DNA of 63,225 bases, from contig QPMI01000659.1 of NCBI GenBank assembly GCA_004431415.1, forward strand, positions 1 through 63,225, read 5' to 3'. The stretch is from Cyanophora paradoxa (lineage: Eukaryota > Glaucocystophyceae > Cyanophorales > Cyanophoraceae). Position 1 is the stretch's first letter, and the number at the start of each line of letters is the position of its first letter. Below are positions 42,367 through 53,524 of the stretch, one piece after another. Position numbers and translations under genes: made by a program. The notes under the pieces are model-generated. The model was not told where the DNA came from. It made no database searches and worked only from the letters and a program-made list of their open reading frames with translations.

Positions 42367-44330
42367 ATGGAGCCCTCCCCGAAGCGAGCGCGGCTGGCAG
42401 CCACGGCCGAGGCGCCCCTAGACAGCTCCAGAACCGGTACCGTAACTGATGGCAAGAACCACATCTGCGCGCTGCGGCGGAGGCGTGGCGTACGGCGCGG
42501 GGGACGTGTCGGCAGCTGCGTGCAGCCGTGGAAAGCATCGATTGGACAGCGTTGCAAACCGCGGGTAGCCGGGCGGAGGCCTTCGAGGCACTCGCGGCTC
42601 TCGTTCGGAGCGGAAAGCTGCGTCTGCGGGGCAACGGGGCGGCGTCGGTCAGCCTGGAGGTCAGCTACAGGTTCTTGTACGACCAAAGCACGTCCGAAGA
42701 GGACCGGAGTGCGGAGGTGCACGGGAACTTCATGGGGCAGGCGGCGTACGACGCGCTGCGAGCGTGCACAGCAGCAACGGGCGGCCTCAAGGCGGCGAGC
42801 CTGTTCTACACGCACATATCGTTCTCTCGATTCTGTCCTATCGGCCGAAGCAGCGAGGATACGCGTTGTTCGGGTTGTAACCTAGTCTCCTCACATATCT
42901 TTGACGCCCTCTTCGCTCTTCGGCCGCCGATATCGACCGCCAGCCCCATCCGCAGCATCAGTATCAACTTCGACGCGCAAAATCTGTATGAAGAAACTAG
43001 TTTCGCCGATCACTTCTCGCCCGAGGTCCTGCGGCGCTCTCTGTCCCCGTTCTCCGGCCTGCAGTCCCTCGCCCTGCCGGCCTTGCTTTACGTGGATGAA
43101 GGCATCGCGGCTGCGATCGTCAGAGCGTGCCCTTCTTTGCGCAGCCTGCTCATCAGCGACAAGGGCAGCACTGACTGCCTCGGGCCCCTGGCCCAGCTTG
43201 AGGAGCTCCGCACGTGGGACGTCGACTCGTCCTGGGGATCCGGATCTGAAATCGTCGCTTTCTTGAGAACTCCCGCGGGTCGTAACCTTCGGGTCATCGG
43301 CGATCGGTGCGTGCCAATGTGCCGATCATGATCACTTGCAATGCGTTCAAGAACATAGTTGAACTTCCCCGCAGCGCTGCCCCCGTGAACGCTGTGGACG
43401 GGCTCGAGCGGGATCGTGATCTCCATCCGGATTTGTTGGAGTCTCCGTGGCCATGGCCGGCACACTTTACATCAGACGCGTTCAGCGGGCTGACGCACCT
43501 GAAGCACCTCGAGCGCCTGGATTTCACAAACGGAGTCGATCTCTCGGTGTGTAGTTGATCTCTAAATTAGTGTGTAGTTGATCTCTAAATGTGCATGTAT
43601 AGCCTGCTGCCGAACTGGATGCATAGCCTGACCATATCAATATTAATGCCCGTAGCCTGCCTCGCCCATAGCCTGCCGATCTAGATGCAGCCTCCCTAGG
43701 CCTAGCCCGCTGCAGATCCAGCGCCAGCATTGGACTGAAATCTTCTGGAGCGCTCTGACTGCGCACAGCTCCCGCGTGAGGTCGTGGCGAGGCTGGGAGA
43801 CTGCCCCAAGCTGGCCGAGGTCTCCGTCTGCGTCCCTGTCGGCATTAACGAGGCACAAATCGTGGAGGCGACGCTCGCGGCGATGAACGGCCTCGCGGAC
43901 GCCCTCGAGCGCTCGAAGAGCCTGCGGCACCTCGACCTCCACTTCCGTGCGCTCCCCCTTCCCTTGCAGTTGAACAGTTTGCAACCAGCCCCAGCTTAGC
44001 TTGCAGCCGCTCGCTTGCCTCCTCCAGAGGTCTGATGCAAGCGTGGCTGCAGTGATGCACGGGGCCTCTACAGAGGACTACGGGGAGGCCCTGCGGCGCC
44101 TGGTCGCCGCCGCCGCCCCCGTCCTCCGCTCCTTCCGCGTCGCCCACTCCAGCCGTCGCTCCGGCGGGCCCGACGGGGAGTTCTTGGAGTGCCTTACGGC
44201 CGCCGGCCCGCTGGGCGCCGAGCTCGCGGAGGCGTACGCGTCGAGCCCCAAGAGCGCCCCGCAGTGGCGCCGCTCCGCCAGCCGCGCCCTCGCCGGGCAA
44301 CCCGTGGCGGGGCGCCGCGACGCTGCCTGA
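42367..44330 (+). CDS. LRR protein of the local F-box-like family, without F-box
   Basis: ATG 42367 gives [20 protein letters not shown]. An intron then joins RT to [20 protein letters not shown]. The next exons read [92 protein letters not shown] and [20 protein letters not shown], then [12 protein letters not shown], all irregular leucine-rich repeats. The last exon starts [20 protein letters not shown]. The segment after exon 1 aligns with the exon after the F-box in the gene at 51,635 (AAVDGVEWRALPLAFERATQ). Here exon 1 encodes a short basic leader instead of an F-box, so binding to SKP1 is doubtful. It has longer, less C-rich introns than its neighbours. Confidence 0.7.
43548..43590 (+). 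repeat. tandem 23-bp repeat at a 5' splice site
   Basis: TGTGTAGTTGATCTCTAAAT occurs at 43548 and 43571. The first copy overlaps the donor GT (43547-43548) of an LRR-gene intron, so the donor-proximal sequence is duplicated inside the intron. Confidence 0.8.
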
Positions 44331-44883
44331 GCTGAGCTCGATCACGGATCGCGGACCAGCAGCGCTAGCCAGCGCTGCCGTAGCCGAGCGTCCTGTACAT
44401 GTGCGCTTCGTTCTACGATGTGAATGCGCAGGGATGTATCACAGTGTACTGTTGTCTAACAGTTGTCATGGATCATGGGATCCGGATGTCTTGATCTGTT
44501 GTACATGTGACGTCTGAATCTCTTTAATCTCAGCGGCTCTCGAATACGAAGCCCAATGTGTGGGGCGATTTGCGGACAGATCCGATTATCCAGAGGGCAG
44601 AGGATCCGATCGCGGCGAAAGTAATCATGATCATCTACGATAATATAAGACTGATTCACTGTAATAAACGACAGGCCGCATAGCGCGACCCTCGGGGCGC
44701 CTACGTACACATGACACATATTACAGCTTCGGATCTACGCGTACGGATGCATGCAGCGGTCCTAGGGTTCGGTCGGGCTACGCGAGGGTAATAAAGAAGA
44801 GGGCCCCTCAAAACTTCTAGCGTTACAAGGGGCGCGCGGGCCCTGGGGGTAGGCGGGGCCATGTGGAGAGGAGGCCGGCGGGG
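44331..44883. other. intergenic, no gene
   Basis: About 550 bp between two convergent genes, less GC-rich than the coding parts, with GATC/CATGATC words near 44,465 and 44,625. Nothing else is recognised. Confidence 0.5.
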
Positions 44884-46021
44884 TCATGGGGAGGGCCAGG
44901 AGAACGCGGTGGACGGGTCGATGTTGTAGGCGATGGAGGCCTCGTCGTGAACGCCGCCCATGAGCGCCTGCGGGGGCCCCGGCTCGGGCGGGGCGGGGCG
45001 GGGCGGGGCGGGGGCGAGGGGGGCGCACGTGGTAGGGGCGGTCGGAGCCGAGGATGGAGCGGAGGGGCGAGACGATGGAGGAGAGGAGGGAGCCGCCGAG
45101 GGGCAGCAGGCAGCGCGCGAGGGAGGGCGAGGGGACGGGCCGCGGCGTCGTCGGGGCGGCCGACGGCGGCGCCGGCCGCTGCGGGGTCTGCTGCGGGGTG
45201 GCCTCGTCGAAGGGGCGGCCGGGGGCGGCGGGCGTGGGCGTCTGCTGGCGGCGCTCGGCCGGCGCGGGGGCGACGACGAGGACGGGGACGGCGGCCGGCT
45301 GCGCCGAGGAGACAGAGACGGCCACGACGGGCCGCAGCGGAGGCCTCCGCAGCTCCTCGTCCGAGAGGCCTGCGCTCGGAGCGTCGGGCGCCCTGCGGCG
45401 GGGGGGCGGGGGCGGGGCGGGGCGGAGCGCACTCTCTGCGTCCTCGACGAAGCCGGGGGCGCCGGCGGCGGAGGCGGCGTCGTCCTCGTCGGGGTCAACG
45501 GCGTCCGTGATGTCGATCACCTCGCGCTCGTCGTCCGTGTCCGCCGCCGCCGCCCTCCGCAGCCGCTTCGACGACCCGTCGGAGCACTCCGAGGCGCACG
45601 AGGGCGAGCGCTTGACGCCGGCGGAGGGCCCGCACGGGTCGCACGCCACCATGGAGCACGCGGAGGCGGCGGGGGAGGGGGCGTCGCTGAGGAAGGCGTC
45701 CCCGTCCAACGGCGCGGCGCCGCCCGGCGGGCTCGTCAGGAGGATGGTCTCTGGGGAGGCCGTCCGCGCGGTGGCGCGAGTGCGGACGGCCGCCGCGGAG
45801 GCGGAGCCGGGGGCGGCGGGGGTGGAGGCGGAGGAGATGAAGACGGCGGAGACGGACGCGACGCGCGCGACCGCTGGCGCCGGACGCGTCTTCTTCTTTG
45901 TCTTCTTCGGAGGTGGCGCGCCCGCCTTCGGAGCAATGGCTGCTCCGGAGGGCCTGCTGTCGTGCTCAACCAGGAGGCGACGATTCAGAGCGGGACAGGC
46001 GACGCACGCAGGAGGGAGCAT
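44884..46021 (-). CDS. disordered Ser/Pro/Ala-rich protein with a conserved-looking C-terminus
   Basis: ATG 46021 starts MLPPACVACPALNRRLLVEH. A long disordered region follows, with a basic patch (PPKKTKKKTRP), acidic patches (DDEREVIDITDAVDPDEDD) and many SP/TP sites. Near the end LLSSIVSPLRSILGSDRPYH is separated by a C-rich intron (about 45,032-44,970) from LMGGVHDEASIAYNIDPSTA and FSW. The C-terminal phrases look like a short interaction motif. The composition fits a nuclear regulator. No family is recognised. Confidence 0.6.
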
Positions 46022-47718
46022 CTTCTGACAATCTGTGCAGTTTGAAACGTTTGGATACCGGCACGCCTGCGGAAGACTGGTCAGTTCTTGCTCCGGGCCT
46101 CGATCAAATTCAAAAACGGGTCCGGGGTGGCGGGCCCCCAGGGCAAGAAAGAAGCAAGCCCACCTTACGGGCAGTGCAATCTTTGCATGCCGGATGCTGG
46201 CATGTTGACCGCTGCCGCCCTGGCCGTTTGGACGGGAACACGTAGGCCGACGCGGGAGGCAGGACGTCGATCATCGTCTCCTCCCGATACAAGGACGACC
46301 TGAAACGACACCAGAAACTTGTAAGGACGCCGGATCGCAGTGGTAACGATCCCGGCGAGCCCGGGCCCGCTGCCTAGTTTGAATTTGACTCGCGCGCTGG
46401 CCGCGTCCGGGTCGAGCGAGTACGACAGCAACCCGGAAACGATCTAAGGGAGTCATTTAGGTGTTAGAGAAGGCGTTGGCGATGCCAGGGGCGTTCGCGC
46501 GCCGACTCCCGGCCCGGACGCGGAAAGTGGCCCACACAGCTGCGCAGAGGGCGCAGCGAGGCGAGCTCACCGAGAAGCCGTCCGTGTCGCTGCTATACGA
46601 TGGTCGGCGTGCTGACGTGCCGCACTGCTGCCGTCCTGCAGCTGGGCTTGAACGCGGTCAAAATTCGAATTTGCGATGCGATGGGGGGTACGTGCGCACG
46701 GGTTTCGCGCGATCAAATGTTGGCCTCTGCGGCGTGGTGCGGCAAATTCAACCGTCGCGACTGATGCGCATGCGGGCGCCGGCCGCGGCCGCGCGGCGGG
46801 CATTCGCATGTCATGATCATGACGCATGGGGCCGGCGCCCGGGGCCCGGCGGCACTGCATACCGTATACCGTAGTACGTAGTACGCGCGCCGGCGGGCCA
46901 TGCGCAGTACCATGGCCATAGCTAGCGCTATAGCTAGTCCTCCGGATCCGAGGCTCGATCGCGAGCTCGTGATCAGTCCTTCATCGATATCCGCGCTGAC
47001 TCCAGTGACGCCGCTGAGATGAGCCGGCGCCCGCGCGCGCCAGCGCGCGCTATAGCTAGCCCGGCGCGTGGCCATATGCATATGGTGGGCGAGCGCCTCG
47101 AGCTTGATGAATTGTTCACGGTTGAATGATTGAATGATTACATGCATATGTTACAATCCGATGTCACGGGGCACACCCTATTCTACGACACGGTCTTTGC
47201 AAAGCGGAAAACCGTTGAGCCAGATGCACGATCGATATCAGAGGGGAAGTCTCGGGCCTGCAGCACGCTATTCGCAAGACCCAAAACTGCACAAGTATCA
47301 CGCATGAATGACTAGTCCTGTTGCGGCAAATGAGGGCGCTGCAGGCGCTGCCGAAGCTAAGAGGGGGGAACCTCACGAAAAGAAAACCGGGCACTCCCCT
47401 AAAAGCATAGAGATCTACTTGCGATACCAGTTACACTGTGAGGAAAGAGAGTACACACTCGGGGGGGGCCTCGTCGCTCAAAGCCTTGAAGCCCGGTGAT
47501 TTGCAGGGAAAAGCTATCGTGGTACAATATGGAAAATCGAAAAGCCGGGAGACACGTACTGGTCAGCGCGGTATGCGTATGAGGGAATGCAGGTGCGATG
47601 CTACGTAACGATATATCGATGCGGCTCGATAAGGCCGCGATGCAGGCAGGGAGGGGCGCCGCGGTGAGGGCGCGGGTCCGGCCCGGCGGCCGGGGGGAGC
47701 TCGCGGGGGGCGGCCCCT
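46022..47718. other. 1.7 kb intergenic region, palindrome-rich
   Basis: No supported gene. 46,780-47,090 is dense in palindromes: TCATGATCATGA, GCCGGCGCCC, TAGCGCTATAGCTA, GCGCGCCAGCGCGCGC and CATATGCATATG. 47,140-47,500 is less GC-rich. Short open frames here have no recognisable content. Confidence 0.55.
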
Positions 47719-50700
47719 CAGATCATGTAGACGTCCTTGTCGTCGTCGAAGCGCGGGGTGTCGAAGCTGTTGCGGCTGGACTGGGAGGGGGTGATGAGGG
47801 GGCTCAGCTTGGCCGTCGCCGGGCTCGTCGTCAGGAACATCGTCTGCTCCACGAGGCTCACCCGCCGCGCCGGCGTCGCGCTCAGCAGGTCGAACCCCGG
47901 GCGCCGGCTCTGGCCGGCGCCGGCGCTCCCGGGGGCGCCGGGGGGCGGGCCGGCGAGGCTGGCGCGGCGGGCATGGGGGAGGCCTTGATGGCGGTGGGCG
48001 AGCCGACGCTGCTGCCGAGGCTGCGGCTCGAGCCCGACGGCGAGGGGACCCCAGCAGCGACGCCGGCGCCCGCTTGGGCAGCGCGAAGCCCGACGGCAGG
48101 CCCGGCGGCGGCCCGGCAGGCTCAGCCTGCGCGACGAGACCGGCCGCCGGGGCTTGTCCAGGTCCGCCTGGCACTGCTTCCGCAGCCTCTCCGCCAGGTC
48201 TGCGCCGCCGCGGGGCGGGGGCGCCCCGCGTCAGCACCGGCGGGGGCCGGGGCCGGGGCCGGGGCCGGGGCGGGACGGCACCGCGGACGTGGGGCTCGTT
48301 GGGGCCCTCCTCGAGCTTGCGGGCGAGGGCGAGGAGGCCGTGGCGCTCGGCGAAGCCCCGGCGGTCCCGCGACGAGGCGTGGATCTCCACGAGGATCTCG
48401 AGGAGGCGGACCTTGGTGCGCGCGTCCGCCGCCGGGCTCTGCAGCCGCTCCAGCAGCACCCCCACGTGCTCGTTCTCCGCCTGCACCTCCTCCAGCGTCT
48501 GCCGCGGCACCGGCCCGCTCCCGCTGAACACCGAGCTCGCGTCCTCCCCGTTCTCTGCTCCCCGCCCCGCCCCGTCAGGCCGCCGCGGGGAGCAGAGCGG
48601 GGGGGGCTCCGGGGGCGGCACCGCCGAAGACGCCGCGGAGGGTGGCGACGCTGACGGAGGCCGAGGGGAGCCAGCGGCGGAGCGTGGCCGAGGCCTCCGG
48701 GCGCAGGGAGGGCGGCACCCGCACCGAGACGGAGACGCGCGCCGCCGGCGAGCAGAAGCGGAGCGGGGCGAGCTCGCCGTACACGTCGAGCCTGCCGGGG
48801 CGTCAGGCGGGCGGGGCGGGGCGCGGGGGCGGGGGCGGGGCGGGGCGGACTCGGCGCGGGTGAGGGCGGAGGACTTGAGGCGGAGGATGCGGAGCTGGGG
48901 GCCCCCCAGCGCCAGCGCCCGCGCCTCCTCCAGCGTCAGCGGCGCCCCGCCCATCGCCGGCGCCCCCGCGAACGACTCCCAGCGCCGGAGCGCGCGGCGG
49001 CCGGCGCGGATGAGGGCGGCGGCGGCGGAGCCGTCGAACTGCGGGCTGCGGGAGATGGCGAAGGAGTAGAGGCGGATGTCGAGGGTGTCGAGGTGCTCGC
49101 TGGTGGCGGCCGCCGAGGCGAGGGCGAGGAGGGCGGCGTTGTTGACGCCGGGGTCCATGTCGGAGAGCCAGAGGGAGACCTTGAGGTGTCTCAGGTTCTT
49201 GAGCTCCCCCAGGGCCTTCATGTGCCCGTACGAGGTCGCGTCGACGCGGACGTGGAGCGACTCGAGCTGCGGCATCGCCTGCAGCGCCTGCAGCTCCGCC
49301 GCCAGCTCCGAGCCCTGCGACCGGAAGCCCAGCCGCTTCAGGCTCGACCCCGCCGCCCCCTTGGCCACCGCCTGCAGGCCCCACGCCAGCCCCGACGGCG
49401 CCCCCAGGTCGCAGCTGCCGAGGCCGGCGTCAGGGGGGGGCGCGCGGGACGGGGGAGGGGCGGGCGGCTGGCGGGGCGGACCGCTCGAGGCTGGCGAGCG
49501 GGGCGAGGGCGGAGACGGAGGCGGTGTCGGCGAGGGGGGCGACGAGGGTCTTGAGGCGGGGCAGGGCGGTGACGAGGAGGGCGGCCTCGGCGCCGGAGAG
49601 GGCGAAGCTGCAGCTCCCGACGATGCGGAGGGAGGCGAGGCCGGAGAAGCGGCCGAGGGTGATGAGGAGCGAGGAGGGGTCGCGCAGCGGCGCGGAGACG
49701 ACGATGTCGAGCGAGGCGAGCTGCGTCATCACCGGCTCCAGCGCCGCCAGCAGCGCCATCAGGATCGTGTCCGCCGCCGGCTGGCTCGGCGACGGGCCCA
49801 GCGCCGCGTCCTCCGCCGCCGACCGGATGTCGATCTGCGCGCCCCGCCGCCTCGGGCGGGGCCGGCGGGCGGGCGGCGGCTGGCGGGGCCGGACCTGGAC
49901 GTTCTGGAGGGCCGAGGGGGGGCGGGCGAGGGCGGCGAGGAGGGCGATCTGCGCCGCCGCCGAGGGGCTCTCCGCCCACGACTTGGTCTGCTCGTGCGTC
50001 GGGTCTGCGCACCCGCGCCCCGGCGGCGTCAGGCCGGCCGGCCGGCGGAAGCTGCGCGGGCGGGCGGGCAGGGGCACCGAGGGCGTCGGCGACGACGAAG
50101 ACGTTGACGGAGGTGACGGCCCCGACCTGCACCACCTGCGCCGCCCCGCCCGTCGGCCCCGCCCCGCGAGGAGCGCGGTCGGGCGCGTGGAGCGGAGGCG
50201 CACCCCGCGCTGGATGCGGGTGGTCATGCGCTTGATGACGGCCGGCTCGGAGCTGAAGTTGTGCAAATCGATCTCGTTCCAGACCATCCCCGCGAGCACG
50301 CGGCGGAATCGGCGGTCCACCGCCCACAGCCGGCACCGCTCCCACGACTGCGGCGCCGCGTTACCGGCCACCCGGGCCCCGGGGCCGCGATCGAATCAGG
50401 CGGCGAACCTCGGTGGCGCCGAGATACGAGAAAACGCGCTGGACGAGGGCGTCGGACAGCTGCTCGAAGGGGTTCCCGTCGTTCGTAATCGTCCACGCAG
50501 GCGCCGACCCGTTCCAGCGCTTCGCGCTCCGAGAGACGGCCTTCGAGTCCAGGGCCTCTCCGTCCGCGCCGAACTTGACATAATCTGATCGAGGGACCCC
50601 AATTGGTTAGAGAAGAAGATACATACACGCGCCAAGGCTCGTAGCGCCGTGTGGAAGTGCGGGATACGGCACGACCACTCGGGCGGCTGCGCAACCACTC

Positions 50701-50911
50701 GGAGCACAGCGGGGCCGGCTCACCGTCAGCCCCGACGCCGTCCTCGTGCTTGAAGGTTCCTGAAAACCGACAGTGAGACGTGAGAAAGAGCGCCCAGCAG
50801 CCCTCCTGCGACGGATCGGACGGGCGACGGACCCTTGACCTCCGCCGGATTCTCCTCGCTGCCGAAGCAGCGGAAGAGACGGCTACAGCAGGCAAAGCCG
50901 CCGCACTTCAT
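47719..50911 (-). CDS. F-box/LRR protein with a C-terminal helical extension
   Basis: ATG 50911 starts MKCGGFACCSRLFRCFGSEE. GT-AG introns join NPAEVKG to TFKHEDGVGAD and that to DYVKFGADGEALDSKAVSRS. The F-box is split by an intron: FEQLSDALVQRVFSYLGATE joins to SWERCRLWAVDRRFRRVLAG, which fits the F-box helix pattern and should bind SKP1 in an SCF ubiquitin ligase. LRR-like exons follow (TQLASLDIVVSAPLRDPSSL, SGLASLRIVGSCSFALSGAE, MPQLESLHVRVDATSYGHMK, LGELKNLRHLKVSLWLSDMD). Then comes a helical segment, KVRLLEILVEIHASSRDRRG and FAERHGLLALARKLEEGPNE, resembling armadillo-type repeats. It ends NSFDTPRFDDDKDVYMI. The cysteine-rich N-terminus could be palmitoylated. I cannot exclude that the armadillo-like part is a separate gene. 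Confidence 0.75.
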
Positions 50912-51634
50912 TGCGCCGCTGTGGGCGCAGCCGGGCTCGCGAAGCCCCGAAGTTGGACTTCTACCGACCTGCCGGAGTCTTCGATTCCGACCGTCCGAGT
51001 CGGCGAAGAAGCGCGCTGGGGCGACACGAGGGATGCTCCGGATGTCTCCACTGGGCCAAGACTCGGCCAAGCACCGTCGGCCTATCTCGCAGGTTCGTGT
51101 TAGCTGAAGGCACTGGTCGACGGTGGTCGTACACAACTACTCCTGCAGGCTGCTCACAGGGGCTACCGAAAATAACCCCGGGGACGCGCGTCCCAAATCT
51201 TTCTAAGAGATTTGCGATCGGTAACGACGGTAAGGATCATCCGCGAGAGTCGCCGATGAGTCGGCGATGACGGGCGGTTTTTAACTGCCGTCTTTTTCTC
51301 AAGATGAAATTCGTAAGTTACTTGATAAAATCAGAATTTATATTTATATATATTGTCAAATAAGCTCTGAGTTGGTTTTAATCAGAGGGCTTGGCGCGAA
51401 CACACTTAACTTCCGGAGGTTGACTTGCAGGCTAAGTTGCAACCACTTAACTGCCTCGTTCATCCCCCAGCCATTGTGCCACGTACCCGTGCAAGCGTTA
51501 AACGATCGTATACCCGCCCGTTACGTCGTGAGCGCCGCCCTTCGTCGATGCCAGCGCCGTTTTTCAGCACTGGCTGAACCAGTCTGGTCGATCTAGCGTA
51601 GCCCGAGGGCGGCGGCCCCCTCTAGCCCGTGGAG
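50912..51634. other. divergent intergenic region with an AT-rich island
   Basis: It separates the divergent F-box genes. 51,275-51,400 is the most AT-rich stretch of the gene-dense half (TTTTTAACTG, AGAATTTATATTTATATATA). It follows a GGCGATGACGGGCGG patch and probably holds promoter elements for one or both genes. No gene is seen. Confidence 0.55.
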
Positions 51635-53356
51635 ATGGAGCAGCTGCCAGACGGGCTTCTGTCGCGCGTGGTGGAGCTGCTCGGCCCGCAGGACGCCTGG
51701 CGCGCTCGCGGCGTCTGCAGGGTTCGCCCCTGCCCGCCGCACAAGCTACGATTGGGCCGTTAAAGCGGTCGGTGCAGCGCTGGAGGGCGGCTGTGGACGG
51801 GGTCGAGTGGCGCGCCCTCCCGCTCGCCTTCGAGCGGGCGACGCAGGTGGAGGCGCTCGCCGGCCTCGTCCGGCGCCGCCGGCTGCTGCTCGCGCCCGGC
51901 GCGGCGCTGCAGCTCACGTACACGCTCGAGGGCTGCGGCTCCGGCGGGGCGGAGGAGCCGCTGGCGGCCGACCTGTGGGTGTCCTCCGGGGCGCTGAGCC
52001 GGGCGGGGGTGGGCCTGCTGGCGGCCTGCTGGACGGCGACGGCGGGGGGCCTCGGGGAGGTGGCCGTGGAGGGCGTGCGCAACGCGCGCCCGAGCTCGAG
52101 CACCTGCAACGAGCACCGCATGCACGTCCTCTGCGCCCTCGCCGCCCTCCAGCCCCCCGCCGGCCCCGGCCCCGCCCGCGCCCCCGCCCCTGCGCCGCAT
52201 CGCCATCTGCGGGGCGGCGGAGAGCGCGCCGGTGGGCCCGGTGTGCACGTGGCGGCCGACGGTGGAGGACGCGCTGACGCTGCGGGCGCTGCTGGCGGCG
52301 TTCGCGGGGCTGGAGCGGCTGGAGCTGGGCGGGCCGGGCCTGTGCGTGCTGGACGCGGTGGCGGCGGCGGCGCTGGCGGAGGCGGCCCCGCGCCTGCGCC
52401 GCCTCGAGGCCTCCTTCGCCGAGGACGTCGCCCTCGGCGCCCTCGCCCCCTCGCCTCCTCCAGGAGCTGCTGCTGAGCGGCCACGAGGAGGGCCTCTACG
52501 GCGTCGGCCTCGCCCTCCTCGCCGAGGGGCCGCCGGCCGCGCCCTCCGCCGCCTCCGCCTCGCGTGCCCGCCCCGCCCCAGCCCGCCCCCGCCGCGCGGC
52601 CCGGGCCCGAGCGGGGGCGGCAGGGGCCACGGGCGGGACGCGTTCTTCTCGCCGCCCGGGGTGCGGGCGCTGAGCCGCATGGCGCAGCTCGAGCGCGTCG
52701 ACGAGGGCACCTGCATCGACGCGCGCCCGCCCCGCCCCGCCCCGCCCCGCCCCCTCGCGCCGACTCGCCGCGCAGTTCATCGAGGAGTGCTCGGAGGGGG
52801 ACGTGCTGCAGCTGGCGGCGCTGCCGCTGCTGCGCTGCGCGGACCTGAGCGTGCGGCGGGCCTCGACGCTGCGGGGCCTCGCGGCCGCCCTGCCCCGCCT
52901 CCCCGCCCTCGACTCCCTCGGGCTCTACCTCGGCGCGCCCCGAGCGCCCCCGCCCGCCGCCCGCCGCTGAGCCCGGGGCGGCAGACCTCGACGGCATCCC
53001 CGGCTCCGACCTCGGGGCGGTCCTCGAGCTGCTGGCGGCGGCGGCGCGGCCGCTGCGGCGGCTGCTGCTGCAGTCGGCGCGGCCGCTGCGGGCGGACGTC
53101 GCGCGGGCCATCGCCGCCTGCCCGCGCCTCGCCGCCCTCTCCATCGAGTGCTCCATCGACAGGCGCCCCCGCCGCCCGCCCTCCCGCCCTCCTCGCGCGC
53201 TGACGCGGCTCGGGCAGCGCGCTGGACATCGCGGCGTACGACGAGCTGGCGGGGGTCGCGGCGCCGGCCTTCACGATCGTCGCCGAGCAGCGGCTCGCGC
53301 GCTACGCCGCCCCCGTCCTCCAGGGCCGCCTCCCCCGCGCCACCGTCCTCCCCTAG
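51635..53356 (+). CDS. F-box/LRR protein
   Basis: ATG 51635 starts MEQLPDGLLSRVVELLGPQD. A GT-AG intron after RARGVCR joins to RWRAAVDGVEWRALPLAFER, together a textbook F-box (L-P-x-x-L-L-x-R-V ... V-C-R-R-W). LRR-like exons follow: GLERLELGGPGLCVLDAVAA, PRLRRLEASFAEDVALGALA, VLQLAALPLLRCADLSVRRA, PRLPALDSLGLYLGAP and CPRLAALSIECSID. The last exon reads YDELAGVAAPAFTIVAEQRL and ends at 53356. It is expected to be the substrate-recognition subunit of an SCF E3 ligase. It is a paralogue of the genes at 42,367 and 47,719. Introns are C-rich with CTGAC/CTGAG-like words before GCAG or GCGG. Confidence 0.8.
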
Positions 53357-53524
53357 CCCCCCCGCCCCCCGCCCGCCGCCGCCGCCGCCCCCGCCGCCGC
53401 TTCCGAACGCTGACGCGCGCCATGCTATGCGTACTCTTATTGCTAGTTATGTGACCCCTAAACTGGTTTATTCATTATTCTACAGAAAATATGACCTGCG
53501 ACTATCATACGGCAAACGGCCGCC

